NCBI GenBank assembly: GCA_963920705.1
Contig: CAWUCO010000271.1
Location: forward strand, 229,765 to 293,764
DNA from: Odiellus spinosus
Lineage: Eukaryota > Arthropoda > Arachnida > Opiliones > Phalangiidae
Reading direction: 5' to 3'
DNA length: 64,000 nt
A model generated the notes under the pieces. That model was not told where the DNA came from and ran no database searches. It saw only the letters and a list, made by a program, of their open reading frames with translations. Position 1 is the first letter of the stretch. Each line of letters begins with the position of its first letter. The position numbers were made by a program, and so were the translations under genes. Of this stretch, positions 45,346 through 57,280 are shown piece after piece.

Positions 45346-46244
45346 ATGTCATGAATAATTTAAAATTTTGTTGTAATGAAACTGGAAAGATGCACTACAT
45401 CATATACCTAAACTTGGATTAAAATTTATAGTAATTATTTGTACACGAAAGACTGGCTTCCACGTAATCGGTGTAAAAGCACTCCAGCTTTGATAGCAAT
45501 AAATTGCTAACGTGATTGATTGCGTATTTATCATTTCGTAATAGCGTAATCGATGTACATATTTTACGGCAACCAATCGATTGCGTCAAGGTCGTACACA
45601 AATATAACCTCAAACGAATTTCTACAAAGTCATTTATTTCCTAAGGTATAATTCTCATTTGTACAAGAGCAGTAAGATTTGTAGACCCCTAGCTCTTCAA
45701 AAACACTGGAAAAAAGCTATACTTAATTACGGTGTTATTGCGTGGCACCGTTTCCGATGTATTACTGCCAGTATGGTAACTAAATAAACTTTGCGTATGC
45801 CTTCATAAACCTAACCCAACCAAACTGTAGTTTAATGAATTTCAGATATTGAGTTTTGGGTAATTTCGATACAATTACGCATTAATTCTAATTATATGAG
45901 AGAAATACGAATAACACGCAACGCTTATCTTTTGATATAAATTACCAAGGATGTGTGTCAAATTGTTTTAGTGATTAAAATTATGTAACAAAAATAATCA
46001 CGCATTCTCTTACGTGGACGAACGTAATATTTTCAATACAAAATATACTGATGTAATTAGAAATTGTAAAGTAAATAAAATCAACATTAATTGTTCTTCT
46101 ATAAAAATTGTTGATAAAAGTCTCTTTAGAGCTCGGAATTCGAAAAACTTTTATTAATTGGACAAAATTAGCTAAATTTGGATTTATTTTATCTGATTAA
46201 AAATAGACTAATTCTCATTCGAGTCATTTTATTCGAAGATAAAG
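45346..46244. other. No recognised feature
   Basis: AT-rich sequence without recognised coding or repeat content. Confidence 0.45.
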
Positions 46245-46820
46245 TAAAAGCCATAGCAGGATTTATGACAGTAGTTTTCATTCTACATACAGTACTTTTC
46301 CTTAATGGTAGACCCCGGAAAAAATGTGGCTTTGACAAGGTAAAGAAGAAAAACAAAGCTAGCCAGTGTGCAATCTCAAGGGCGCGCGCGATTCTCGAGT
46401 GGCAGGAACAAGATTCGAGTATCGGGGGTCGCGTTTCGAAGGGAGGGCGCGTTTTAGGGAGACTAATCTCGGGGAGAGGGAACCACCAATCTCGGGGAGA
46501 GGGAACCACCAATCTCGGGGAGAGGGAACCACCAATCTCGGGGAGAGGGAACCACTAATCTCTTGAAGAGGGAACCACCAATCTCTAGGAGAGGGAACCA
46601 CCCATCTCGAGGAGAGGGAACCACCAATCTCGGGGAGAGGGAACCACCAATCTCGGAGAGAGGGAACCACCAATCTCAGAGAGAGGGAACCACCAATCTC
46701 GAAGAGAGCGAACGCGTATATTGAAGGGATGGGAAAGTGTGTTATGGGGAGAGGGATAGCGTATTTTAGAGTGAGGAGAGTTTTTCGAATTATGTCCGCT
46801 TTGGCTCGCCATACCCATCG
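46245..46820 (-). repeat. Repeat Z copy 2 (reverse)
   Basis: An inverted copy of 38565-39597 with the same flanks (ATGACAGTAGTTTTCATTC, GGCTTTGACAAGG, TATTGAAGGG, TTGGCTCGCC) but a much shorter array. Confidence 0.82.
46447..46715 (-). repeat. 23-bp minisatellite, about 11-12 units
   Basis: The unit is the complement of the one at 38700-39400 (CACCAATCTCGGGGAGAGGG). More divergent units (TCTTGAAGAG, TCTAGGAGAG) lie in the second half. Confidence 0.92.
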
Positions 46821-49329
46821 CGTCTCGCGCCAAAGATTACTTGAATTAAGCATAATTTACCATTATTTCGCCGTGGTACGGCACATTCGTGACTCTGTTT
46901 CGAAAGATATATATTTCAGTGGCGATGTCGGAGACTTTAAAAGCTAGGAATCGTCAAGTTATCTCCGAATGGAACTCTACTCTCGTCAAAAGGAAGATAA
47001 TTTGCTGGTTAAATTACTCGGTATTTTTTAAGGTAAATCTCGTTAAGTTTCCGCGTCGATGGTATAAAAGAATGGTCTGTGTCTAAGATGGAGTCCATTC
47101 GAAGTTGGCGTTCAAGCAAAATAGTGAGGGAGCTAAAAATACCAACCTAAAATGACAGACGATCTTCTCGTACAGCGCCTTTGTTCGTCTCTCTTGGGTC
47201 TCCTATATAAAGGTTTAGATACGACAAGACGGTCATGCCCGCGGGAATAACAATAAGAGCATGACGCTTGTAAACGCCTTAAAGGCCATGGGATTCCGCG
47301 TTGGCCATGTTCCCTTTCTCATGTTTTCAAATTTAAATTAGTGGCACCCTTTAAGAGTCGCTATTGGCTATATCCAAGCTTATAAATGCCCTTGTCGCTT
47401 TGAATCGCGAATATTATACGGCTGGTGGTTCGTATCAAAAAATTCTATAGCTTCTACGGAGTCGGATAAAGAAAGTTGCCATTGAGCTCGCGATGGCATC
47501 TGGCGGGAGTTAATACATTTTCTTCAAACTCGAGCGCGAGAGTTAATTGTAAAAATGAATAACAATAAGTATAGCGCGCGATCAATGATGTTAATTTCAT
47601 CTCGGTAAACGATTCTTTTCAATTAATAAACTTTATTGTGTTTTGTTCTCGTGAAAATCCCGCCTTTCTCCGAATAAATTGTGCCGTATTATTAAGACGC
47701 GGCCGAAAACGCGGTTTTAAATTTTTTTGAACATTCGTCGAGAAACTGCTCCGTTTGTAGAAAAAATATCGGCAAATTGCAAAACAATATTCTGTAGAGA
47801 ATATTGTTTTGCAATCTGTAGAGATTGCGGGACAGGGTTTCAAAAAAGTCACGCCCAAAATAGCCAGGGACGACTCGATTTTAGGTTAATGGGAATTTTA
47901 ATCTTTGAAAAAAGCCTAGGTGCCTACCTCGTAAGAATAAAATACCGATACATTGAGTCGACTGTCCATGATAATCGATTATTAACTACAGCGAATGTCA
48001 CTAGATCGAAGGAGTGTAATTGTTAAGATTCGCTGATCAATCGTGGCGAAGTCTTCCCGGCTTCCGCCTAACTCCTAGTTTATAAGTCTGTCGAGTTGAG
48101 GATCGGTGTTCGGGCGGTATCTAATCGAATGGAAGTGATCGTGGCGTACGACTGGATCCTGCAACGGTCGTCTACGGCGCTAATAATAATACGCACTTAT
48201 AAAATGCTACTTCGCGACTTCTAACCCTTTACCCGAAAAGCGAGCGCGATGATATTTGATCAATAACGTAGACGCTGTCTTTCCAGAGAAATAACCTATG
48301 TTTATTGCAGCGTACCCAGCAACGGCTAAGTACGGAGAAAATGCTATTAAATTTAATACCGCCATTAACTCGAGGTATATAGAGTGAAACGGACTTTAAC
48401 GCGAGTGGTACGTGTTTTTCAACAACTTCAAAGGCGACTGGAATAGCCTTAAAAACATTCAATCGCTAAAACATTAGCGACATAATAAAAAATACCTGTT
48501 TTGTGAGTTTTCGAATTATAAAAAATCAAAATTATCCGGGATACTACGTGATGGTCGCTTGATTTCGCTCAAATTGTAGAGCCTTAATTTGATTCCCGCA
48601 CGCGTTGTTGGATTCCGAGTAATGAGGTCGCTTTGGCACGGTCTTTTTCGCGAAAGTATTCGAATCCGGATCAAGTCAACTACCTTTCGTACGAAAATTA
48701 TCTTTAATTACCTTCCAGAAATAAACAAATACATTATTGACATTTTCATTTTGAATGTGTATAATTTTGATAAAACTAAGAATTAAATCCATTGCCGCAT
48801 TCTGGAAGAATGGTTGGATGCGTTCGCTTTGACGCCAATTTGTTATTCGTCGATTATCTCCAGAACGAGTGTCTGACGCGTAGCGAAGAAGCGATTGTTC
48901 TTCGGAGCACATCTCGACGAGGACAGGACTCAGGGTAGAATCGAAACGCGGATCTTTTGGCGAATCGCGGTAATTTGTTGTGACACGATAAATTAGGCTT
49001 TCCTCTTCAGTCTCCCTTTCGATTTTATTACTTTCAAAACTTTATACCGCGGTACTACATCGAGATTAAATTTCACGAAATGTTTATTACTATCGATTCT
49101 CGGTAGTTTCCCCATTCGACAGAGTCCCATTCAACCAAAAAACTTTTAAAATGTAGCCCAATTTGCGATATTCGGTTTATTGGGAATTTAAAATGAAATT
49201 TATTATTATACACGCTGTTGTGTGTATACCCCTATCTAAAATCGAATTTCCTCAGAAACCATTATGTTTTTTCCAATGGACCCGCGGTGCTTGATAACTG
49301 AAATCGTCGTCGTTGTGTTCATCTTCCAA
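46821..49329. other. Possible host sequence, no confirmed gene
   Basis: Higher CpG content and no repeat family. A weak exon-like reading exists at 46925-47031 (plus, MSETLKARNRQVISEWN ending TTTAAG|GTAAAT), but nothing corroborates it. A perfect hairpin lies at 47776-47815. Confidence 0.35.
47776..47815. repeat. Perfect 18-bp hairpin with 4-nt loop
   Basis: ATTGCAAAACAATATTCT, loop GTAG, then the exact complement. The stem is AT-rich. No poly-T or gene is adjacent, so a terminator role is not supported. Confidence 0.9.
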
Positions 49330-49680
49330 CTGTCCACTGAATTCGAATTAATACCGGCAAAGGTACTCTTGACAAAATTTGATAAGACTTCTTTAGGGTA
49401 CGAAAGTTTCTCTAGTTAAACACATATTTAAATAATGAAATATTTATAAGGTATATGGAGTAATAGAAAGTAAAGTGCCTGAATGGGTTACAAAAGGGTG
49501 AAAACATAAATCTTAGCCGAGCTTTATTAATTTCTTCAAAATTATACTCAAACTTTTATTTCTTAAACAATAGAATGATAAGGAAAATCCATCGAATTCG
49601 AGTTAATAGAGAGAGAGTATAGTTTTTATCGAGTACGAAAGCTATTTGGCTAAACAAATATTTCAATAATGTAGCCTTAC
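49330..49680 (+). repeat. Segment W, solo copy
   Basis: The complement of the W segment of Y copies: GAATTCGAATTAATACCGG, TTGATAAGACTTCTTT, CTGAATGGGTTACAAAAGGG, TTAGCCGAGCTTTATTAAT and a second half-unit. It lies alone, directly upstream of the ISL2EU-like relic, which shows that W moves or is duplicated independently of Y. Confidence 0.65.
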
Positions 49681-49703
49681 TACTGAAAAAACTACGTATC
49701 GGT

Positions 49704-49976
49704 TTGTACAACGCAGTATTATCCGTTTTATTTCAAATGAAAGAGTTCACAGTCATGAACATTATTAAATTGGTACTTGCAGCATTAGAAGAACGTTTCG
49801 TACCGCAGACATTACGGTCTTCACCATATTTCAAGAGAAGAATTGATCACCAATCACCTGCAGCAGTAAGACTATTTGCAAGCAATAATGCGGAATGTCT
49901 TATCACCATCGTTGACGGTACTTATATCCGAGTTGGTCGATCCAGTGATTATACAGTCCTACAAAGTTCATTTTGA
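49704..49976 (+). pseudogene. ISL2EU-like DDE transposase fragment
   Basis: The fragment contains HQSPAAVRLFASNNAE followed by CLITIVDGTYIRVGRSSDY. The DGTY-I pattern plus a following S-N/D-Y is the first-Asp region of ISL2EU-type (PIF/Harbinger-related) DDE transposases. Only about 90 residues remain; the second Asp and Glu regions are missing, apparently deleted together with the gene junction. Family assignment rests on this one motif and on the neighbour gene. Confidence 0.55.
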
Positions 49977-49989
49977 GTGCACAAAGACT

Positions 49990-50556
49990 AGCATATCTTC
50001 AAGCCGATGCTTTAAAGGTCAATGGGAAAGAGTGGTGGAAAAAGTAGAAGCCACCTCGCACGTGGTAAATCCTCTTAAAGAACTTGTCGAACAGCAAGGT
50101 ATCTTGCGTAGACCTTCTCAATTGAAGAAACAGGACAACATTAACCAGGAAGACTTCCCGGTCCTTAGCGAGGAAGACGTTCAGGGTATTGTTGTGAGTG
50201 ATTTTAAATGCAGGCGCGCCGAGTCCTACGTCGCCTTAACAATTGAGAAAACCGGGTCGTTTGACGTTGAATTGTGCAAAGTGGAACATGACCTCTTGCG
50301 TGTACGTGTTCAAAGTCAATTTTCACCGGGGGCTGTTCATCAAGCCCTTATTCGATACGTACCACATGGAATTGGATTAGACGCAATCTCGCAATGGTAT
50401 TGCAATTGTAAAGGGGGTGCCTTAACTGTGGGTTAGCAGTCTCATCTGGTACCTTGGCTATCGACGCCAGAGGAGCGTAGAAACTGGTATCAATCTAAAT
50501 TGCGCCAAGTTTGCGAAGATGCAGCCCAATTAGACAATTTACCCAAGATAGTTTAA
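49990..50556 (+). pseudogene. SWIM/YqaJ-type companion protein of ISL2EU element
   Basis: Open from about 49990 to 50436: GQWERVVEKVEATSHVVNPL, EDFPVLSEEDVQGI, GSFDVELCKVEHDLLRVRVQ and GIGLDAISQWYCNCKGGA, ending TVG then a stop. The W-Y-C-x-C-K-x-G pattern is the first half of a SWIM zinc motif (CxC...CxH). The CxH half is encoded in another frame just after (WYLGYRRQRSVETGINLNCA), so a frameshift or point loss truncated the protein. Such proteins accompany the transposase in ISL2EU elements, where a YqaJ-like nuclease domain is described. Only the region upstream of the nuclease is present here. It overlaps no other gene and follows the DDE fragment on the same strand. Confidence 0.6.
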
Positions 50557-50559
50557 ATA

Positions 50560-51415
50560 TTTGTGTACCTTTTGTAAGAACTTAAGTATTATAAATAAAA
50601 GACAGTTACCACTCCATTTATGTACGGCGTTGTTATTGCTCCTAGTTTCTTGACGTACTTCCGCAAAGCAAAGACTATCAAATGAAGCAGTATAATACCT
50701 GTATAGTCTTTGCAAAGCCCCTAGAATTTTTTTCCTGCACAGCATAGGTGCCCGAGACATAAAACATTTTTACAGGAGTTGTCTCTATTTTTTGGTATTC
50801 TTTAGCCTATTCTTTACATATTTTACCTCGTCATACGAGCCAGCCCCGTGGCAGTTACAAACCGAAACTTTCCCAGAATCATCATTTACCCTTTGCACAT
50901 AACTGTTCCAAGTTTCAGCTTGAATCGAGTGGGGGATGATAGTCTAATCCTCCTATCTCTAGCATTATGGAAGAAATCCTCCAACCTTTGTTCTGCGAAG
51001 ATTATTGATATTAATGAACAGATTTCGCACTACAGGAGCGTAAATACTATCAGAGAGATGTTTAACGTAAATCGACTTGAATAATTGAATTAATTATTAT
51101 ATATATTTTTAAAATTTTAATACTAACATTTTATTATTATATCAACTAACTTAATTTAAAATTATAATTCAAGTGGTAAGGCTTAGCCTTGTTTACGATT
51201 TCTCTGTTAGGTTTTCTTTGTAGGATATTGATGATGCTTGGATTATCATAATTAGATTTGGGAATTTTAGTGGGGTTACTTGTTTTATATTAATTATATA
51301 TGGATGCTTTCTCTCGATGATGTATCCACGTAATGATCCTATCCGATGAGCTGGTGTAATATACCACCTACATATCAATCCCCTGAACAAACCGATTATC
51401 ATACCCCTGCTGCGG
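50560..51415. other. No recognised feature
   Basis: AT-rich, short ORFs without motifs. Confidence 0.45.
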
Positions 51416-52270
51416 GAGACGCCCAAAAACCCCTAGACATAATCCCCCAAAATTATTTGTCGGATGAAATACCCCGTCATAAGAAAAATCCCCCGTCAAA
51501 GGAAAAATTCCCGCGACGAAAGAAAAATTCCAGCCCCCCTGTAAAAACATATTTAATAGAAAAAGGTTAAGTTAAAGGAGATAAAGGTTTTTTGAGGTAG
51601 CCACCGTGATCCGGTAGCTGAATGGTTAGCATAGAAGGCTATCAAGCGGAAGATAGTGAGTTCGAGCCAACTTTCAGAAAATGGTAAGATATAATTTGAT
51701 TTCTACGAATTTTAGTAATACTTGTTGTTCATTTCAGTTTTTATTGTTGGTAGTATTAAACTCGGAATATGAAGGAAAAAAGTAGAAAAATTAGAAAAAA
51801 TTCATAATAGGTTCTGGACTAATTTTACTTGTGTCTGTTCAGTTTTCATGTTTTTACTGTTTTCCGTGTTGTAGATCAGTTTTGCATATTTTATGTCAGG
51901 TTTAATTACAGATTCAATTTAAATAATGGTCAATCTATTTTTTATATGCTAAAATAAAGGGCAAAAAGTGGTGTGATGAACGAACATTACTTAATTATAA
52001 TAGTCCATTTAAGTAATGCTCATTTGTTATTTATCCTTTAGAAAACTTCGCTTTTGAACGCGAGTCAGTGGTTTACTTTAGGTTAGGTTAGTTTCCAGGT
52101 TAAATTGCTGGTTGGGTTAGGTAAGATTAGATTAGTTTCCAGGTTATGTTGCAGGTTAGGTTAGTTTTATAAAGTACAAATATATTATATATTTTAATTC
52201 TCGTTTTTTTCACCGATTTTTTTGGACTAAGATAATTGAGAAAGTAGACATTACACGTACCAGATATTAG
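51416..52270 (+). repeat. Repeat V copy 1, left part
   Basis: It begins with degenerate 20-bp units of the type CCCCGTCAAAAGAAAAAT. It then has a tRNA-like segment, a conserved body, and a TTAGGTTAGG-containing stretch (52080-52165), expanded relative to copy 2. It is cut at 52270 by a transposon. The rest of V follows at 53327-53557. Confidence 0.78.
51608..51678 (+). other. tRNA-like segment in V copy 1
   Basis: A-box-like GGTAGCTGAATGGTTAGCA and B-box-like GAGTTCGAGCC at tRNA spacing. An anticodon-type stem CTATC/GATAG is perfect, with an 8-nt loop. The acceptor stem is incomplete. Similar at 57507-57577. Likely tRNA-derived (SINE-head-like), not a working tRNA. Confidence 0.5.
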
Positions 52271-53326
52271 CAGAAGCCGATAGATACTATAAGAAGTCTG
52301 GGACGTAGGGCCTGCGGGGCTCTATGTAGTCTGCGTAACCCATCTTCTTCTTCCTACCCCCTTTTGCGGATGTTTACGAATGAAGGGCGTAGTGCAAGGA
52401 ACATGCGTAAATAGGCACAAAAACGAATAGTTCTGAGTGCTTCAGTCGTCCAGTTATCGCGTCCTTGGAAAATATTTTAAAAGGCGTCTGATATATATTA
52501 TAAAATATCAAGTCCTAATACAATTTTCAAAATGCCACGTAAAAAAACCCAAGCCCAGTTGGACGCTATGCCCACTAAAATCAGCAAACTCAATGTAATA
52601 CATTGTTGTTGTTTAAAGATTCACGAGATTTCGGTGTACAAGCATTTGAAAAAAGTGATTTAGTAACTTTCGAGTCAAATCGCAAAGGCTTAGTGAAAGA
52701 ATGTATTTTAGCTCAAACTCTGTAAAACAATTAGCAGTTCATTTGTAAATTTTTCGTCAAACTGTAGAACAGGGTCTGGTCCATTATCGCCTTCAACTAA
52801 ATGGTGAATCCAATTATTCCAATTGAACAAAAACTGGGAATACCCTCCCCGCGACTCTTATTCGTATTTAGAAAAGAGCAAATTATATTGGGTAGTTAAG
52901 TCTTCTACAGTTTCTTTCAAACTACCGTTTTTCTTCATTTGCTCTAATAATGAGGCTCTTTTTCCCGATGCGTCAATTTTAAAAAAATCATCCTCCTTCG
53001 ATTTATTATAAATAATTTCATCCATAATTTCAACTCAAAAGAAGACCATAAATACAAAATTAGGAAACACGTGTGACTAGAAAAAAAAGCAGACGCTTTG
53101 AAAATTTGTAAAATATTAACGATTGGAGAGCTGGTGCTCGAAAATACTTCTGTTCAATCTGGTCCCATTTGTAACCATGGTAACGTTCGGCCAGATCATC
53201 TCTGATTGGCTATCTTGTTAGAGGGGTGAGGGGATAATTTTTTACTATAAAGATTTCACGGGGGCTACAGCCAAAGTTGGGGAAGGGCTTACGTCCCAGA
53301 CTTCTTATAGTATCTATCGGCTTCTG
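52271..53326. mobile_element. 1056-bp TIR transposon (CAGAAGCC type 1) in V
   Basis: Perfect 37-bp terminal inverted repeats (52271-52307, 53290-53326) begin CAGAAGCCGATAGATACTAT. They are flanked by ATATTAG on both sides (52264-52270, 53327-53333). V copy 2 is uninterrupted at this site. A 7-bp duplication and CA terminus would suit P/Galileo-like or hAT-like elements; neither is proven. It contains only short frames, so it is probably non-autonomous. Confidence 0.85.
52858..53025 (-). CDS. Small hypothetical ORF in CAGAAGCC element
   Basis: A 55-residue minus-strand frame starts MDEIIYNKSKEDDFFKID and includes KRASLLEQMKKNG. It is charged, helix-prone and hydrophilic, with no membrane segment and no known domain. 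It could be a leftover start of a longer transposon gene, since ATG context and composition look coding, or chance. On the other strand, at 52532, a second short frame begins MPRKKTQAQLDAM; the two converge, like a two-gene element that lost its middle. Confidence 0.3.
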   Translation of the reverse strand: MDEIIYNKSKEDDFFKIDASGKRASLLEQMKKNGSLKETVEDLTTQYNLLFSKYE

Positions 53327-53557
53327 ATATTAGGTTATTTATGGTTAAATCTTTCTTTCGATATTCTTATACTAGTTGCAAACGCAACCTGATTATAAAT
53401 ATAATTGTACAGATGTTTAAATTCCGTTGTGGATGGATTATTTCTTTTGTCAGGAGATTATTTCTATTGTAGGGGGCTTTTGTTTTGTCGTGGGATTTTT
53501 GCTGTTTTAGTGATTCTGTGGGTATTTTCCCTGGAGGGAATATGTCCCACATCCCCT
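53327..53557 (+). repeat. Repeat V copy 1, right part
   Basis: GATATTCTTATAC to GGGAATATGTCCCAC, matching 58470-58703. The end contains GGGGGATTTTTGCTGTTTTAG-type words that partly mirror the left end (AAAATCCC...CCGGAAA), suggesting degenerate inverted termini. Confidence 0.72.
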
Positions 53558-53559
53558 GC

Positions 53560-54240
53560 TCCAACTCCTCGTAGAACTCCGTTACGTCGGGAAAGTTTAT
53601 CTGTTTTAACCGACAGAAATACCATTGAAAATGCTGATAGAGAACCATTTTAATGAAGAGCGATCAGTAGAATCAATTTCTAATAAGGTTTTTGATAAAT
53701 TTAGTAATCGATTTGAAAATACGGAACAAGAAATTAGGTTATTGACGCAAGTTTCTAAAGAGAAACCTGTACATAATCCTATACAATCAAATACAGCAAC
53801 TTACACTAGTGGAATAGAATATGATACTAGTTTAAATACACAAACAGTTAGCTTAAGAACGGGATGAGATTATTCAAGAACGTAGTGAATTGGAACAGCA
53901 ACACATATTGTTACCACAGGCTAAAGACGCCTTAAGTCAGCAAACATTGGATGTTCAGAATTGAATTGTACAGGATAGAAAGACCGTTAACCACGAACGA
54001 TTGTTATTTCAGGATCAAGTACAAGTATATTTACAAAAAAGATTACAACAGTTAAATTCAGTTGAAAGAGACTAATGGAAACTTCGAACGTTGAAGGGGG
54101 CATTTTTGATCCACCAGAAAATGTAGGTAATTTACCTCAGAGCTCACCAGAAAAAGCTAATTCAGTCACGATAAGACACATGGGAACTGACCCAGACCCT
54201 ATATTGTCAAGAGAAATTGAAATTAACCAGTCTAGTTGCT
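53560..54240 (+). pseudogene. Unidentified decayed coding region
   Basis: Consecutive frames read as a low-complexity Pro/Arg start (APTPRRTPLRRESLSVLTD), NTIENADREPF, then one frame over NEERSVESISNKVFDKFSN, QEIRLLTQVSKEKPVHNP, then EIIQERSELEQQHILLPQ, HERLLFQDQVQVYLQKRL and, after a stop, METSNVEGGIFDPPENVG. The middle is strongly coiled-coil-like. There are at least one frameshift and three stops. The layout (basic Pro-rich N-terminus, long coiled coil, acidic tail) could be a retroelement gag-like or structural protein. No motif settles it. It directly abuts repeat V. Confidence 0.4.
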
Positions 54241-55617
54241 AATCTCCCTCGAGAAGCTTCTTCTTCTGTATCTATAAGTGCGATAAATCCTATAAATTCA
54301 CACGGTTCTAGTGTAATAGTTAATTTATCCAGTTGAGTTTTCCTTCCTCGACAGGATTAATATTATCTGTAGGCACTACCTCTCAAATTTCAAGTATCGT
54401 TAACTCGGGTATGGGAGGACAGAGATGTGGCAGGCGTTATACCGATACGTCGGGTAGTCCTTCGATAAAATTTAGATCTAATTTCTTAATTTCGTCGTAT
54501 ATTGCTTGCCAAACTGACTAATACCAGTCAACTTGGGCTATGGGCGGGTAAAACATTATCGCCGGCTAATAACATAGTTTTCCCTCTACCAAAATTCCCG
54601 ACAACCAAGGTACACGCATTTTGAGTTGAAGTGCTTTTGGCCAAGTGTCATTATTATTAGATGTAGTAGTATCGGTTACGCGTAATCGTAACCATAAGCT
54701 ATAATACTTCTTACCATAACCTCTTGAACAATTTCAAGCGTTCAACTATAGCTCAGCATTTGCATTCAACACGTTCGTTATCGACGTAGGCATACTTATT
54801 ATCTTATGTTATTGACTTTTGCTAATTGAGATTAAGCTTATATCTTTCGATTAGAGGCTTATAAAATTGATCATTAAGTTTAAAAACAATTTGGTCAAAG
54901 ATACAATAAGCGTTTAACAGTTCCGATGTTTTTCTTGTTATGGGTACCAATATTTGAGGGCCTATAACTTTGAAACGGTGCACTTTAGGACAATGGTCCT
55001 TAGGATGTTTTTTATTCAACTTGTCCCAAACAACACCTCCCTTCATTTGTGATATACTTTTCAGAAACACCCTGTATATTGTACACTTATTTATCATTTT
55101 TACTTTTCCCACTATTACTTTAAGTACTCGATTGACCATCATTCCACGTTCATCCAGACTGTCTCGATACCTCTTGTTCTAGAAACCTTAGCCATGACTT
55201 AAAATAAAGGATACGTTTAATATGCTGGAGGTCCTACAACTTTGGCTGTGCAATAAATATTATTAAAAACGAGTATCTGACAAATCCGCGCCTCTTCCAA
55301 CCTTAAATTTTTGAGCGGACGATCAAAAAATTATTCTTCGCGACAAGATGGCGATTCTTTAGTCATACATTACACCCTCCCCCTTCACCCCTCCGTGGGC
55401 GTGCCAGATTTGGAAGAAAATATTGGATACATTAGTTCAATTAGGGGTTAGTAACGTATAGGGAGCGTATATGACTCGCTCATGATGAAATATATATACA
55501 TATCCCTCCTGAGCAATACGATTAAGACTGGTAATGTTTACTCGAGACCGATGGATATTTATGTGGAATATATCGTGAGGTTAGCGAGGTTTTTGCGTGG
55601 AAGTATTCGTGGGACGA
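54241..55617. other. No recognised feature
   Basis: No repeat family or coherent ORF. A minus ORF at 54822-55142 lacks motifs. Confidence 0.4.
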
Positions 55618-55938
55618 AATGTATGTGGTGAAGTTGACAATGAGTTTATGAGAAATATACCCAAAAATGTAGGTAGCTCCAAACAGAATCTAGTCCTACC
55701 CGAGCCCCTTGTTGAGGGCCAACATGATATTGACTTTGCACCAATGCATGTGGAAAAGATGGTGCTGACTTAAGAACACATACGAAAGTCCAATTTCAAT
55801 TTTAAAAGTGGCACGGAAAGGGCTTGCGTGTCTGCTCCGATAGAATCTAACGCCGCGAATAACGTAGAAATTAATTCACACTTTCCCTTACATCGAAATA
55901 CCACCGCAAGCGAGGTACCCTTGGAGAGCTTAAAATAG
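55618..55938 (+). pseudogene. Possible decayed ORF, about 105 codons
   Basis: One frame reads VCGEVDNEFMRNIPKNVGSS, LPEPLVEGQHDIDFAPMHV, a TAA, then SNFNFKSGTERACVSAPIES and HRNTTASEVPLESLK to a stop. Composition is protein-like with a single internal stop. Family not recognised. Confidence 0.25.
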
Positions 55939-57280
55939 ACAACCGCGCTTCACAGTTTCAAGACATATTTTTACACTATTATTAGAACTGCGTATTTGGC
56001 GAATATGTGCCAGAAAGGTTGCTGATAAATGCCAGAAAGTCATTGAAAATAATGGATTAGAATTGAACACCATAGATGTAGTAATTAGTGCTATTTAATA
56101 ACCCAGTCGTAATTATACATTCTTACCTCGTGTTATTAAATTTTTAATATTAGGCTGACTTTAATTATCCTAAGTCTGGTTATTACAGTTGGCCAAAAAC
56201 GCGATGGATTGGGCTTACTTGAAAATTCTCGCGTTTCTCTATTTTCCTTAATTTTATTGCAAAAAGATAGCGTTAACGGAATAAAGCTATACGATTGAAG
56301 GGACTTTTAATTTTCTAAGTTGAAAGTTTTGCCGCTGTTTATTATTTCCTTTTGAGTACTTGAAAATCGGTATTAAAAACTGGCAAACATTTTTAGCAAG
56401 TTTATGAGCACTACCAATTATTAAGCATATGTGAATATCCGTTTGTATCTAGTAACCGGAGCAATTATCGTAACCTAACTTTCAATTTAGGAACGCAGTC
56501 TTAATAAACTACACGAAAAATACCACTTAAAAAGCGTGATAATTTCTTTACATAGAAAAACAACTAAGCGAGTTCTTCAACAGCCTAGAAAACTAGCTCT
56601 CCCAGCTATTTCTAGCTCTAAACCAAACAATATAGTCTGGGGCGAGGAGAAATCAAGAATCTTACACATATGCGGATAATTATTCTGAACCCAAATAGTA
56701 GTATAGGCAGTGGCGTTGATAGGATATTTTCAGAGACAGGCTGATAAATTTGAGGTCTCCCCGGGAAATGAAATTTTAGCCCCCTCTGTAATTTTTTACC
56801 GAATTCTGAACTTTTTTCAATTTTTTCCCCACCACAAATAAAAAACGTTTTTTGGACTTAATTATTTCTCATTAAGGTAATATTTTTAACCATTTTTAAA
56901 TTATATACTATACTCATAAAACTTAATGGGAGGCTCGGTCTCACCCCGGTCAAGGAAAGGATCGTATAGTTTCGTTACGCGCTTGAAAATTCTCAGCTTT
57001 GACAGTTGGCTCGCGCAAATATTTCACGAGTGTACCGAAAAAAAAAACACCATTACGCACAAACTATTTTAGAAATGCAACAGACAAAAAACACGAGACC
57101 CTCAAACCGATTTCTTTCATTCTTTGCAAAATAAGTTTTATTTTCATAAGTTTAAAAACGTAACGTAAGTGTGGATAACCTATATTTTGACCAATTGCGG
57201 GAAAATCTGAATATTTGGAGGCCTCATTTGGGAGAAATTCGAGGCCCCTGCGAAATCTCAACATAGGCTTTAGAGGTAGG
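55939..57280. other. No recognised feature
   Basis: Unassigned AT-rich sequence up to repeat V copy 2. Confidence 0.4.

Noticed and set aside
46925..47031. First exon reading MSETLKARNRQ with GTAAAT donor
   Set aside because: Single weak signal without a matching downstream exon; mentioned under the region but not called.
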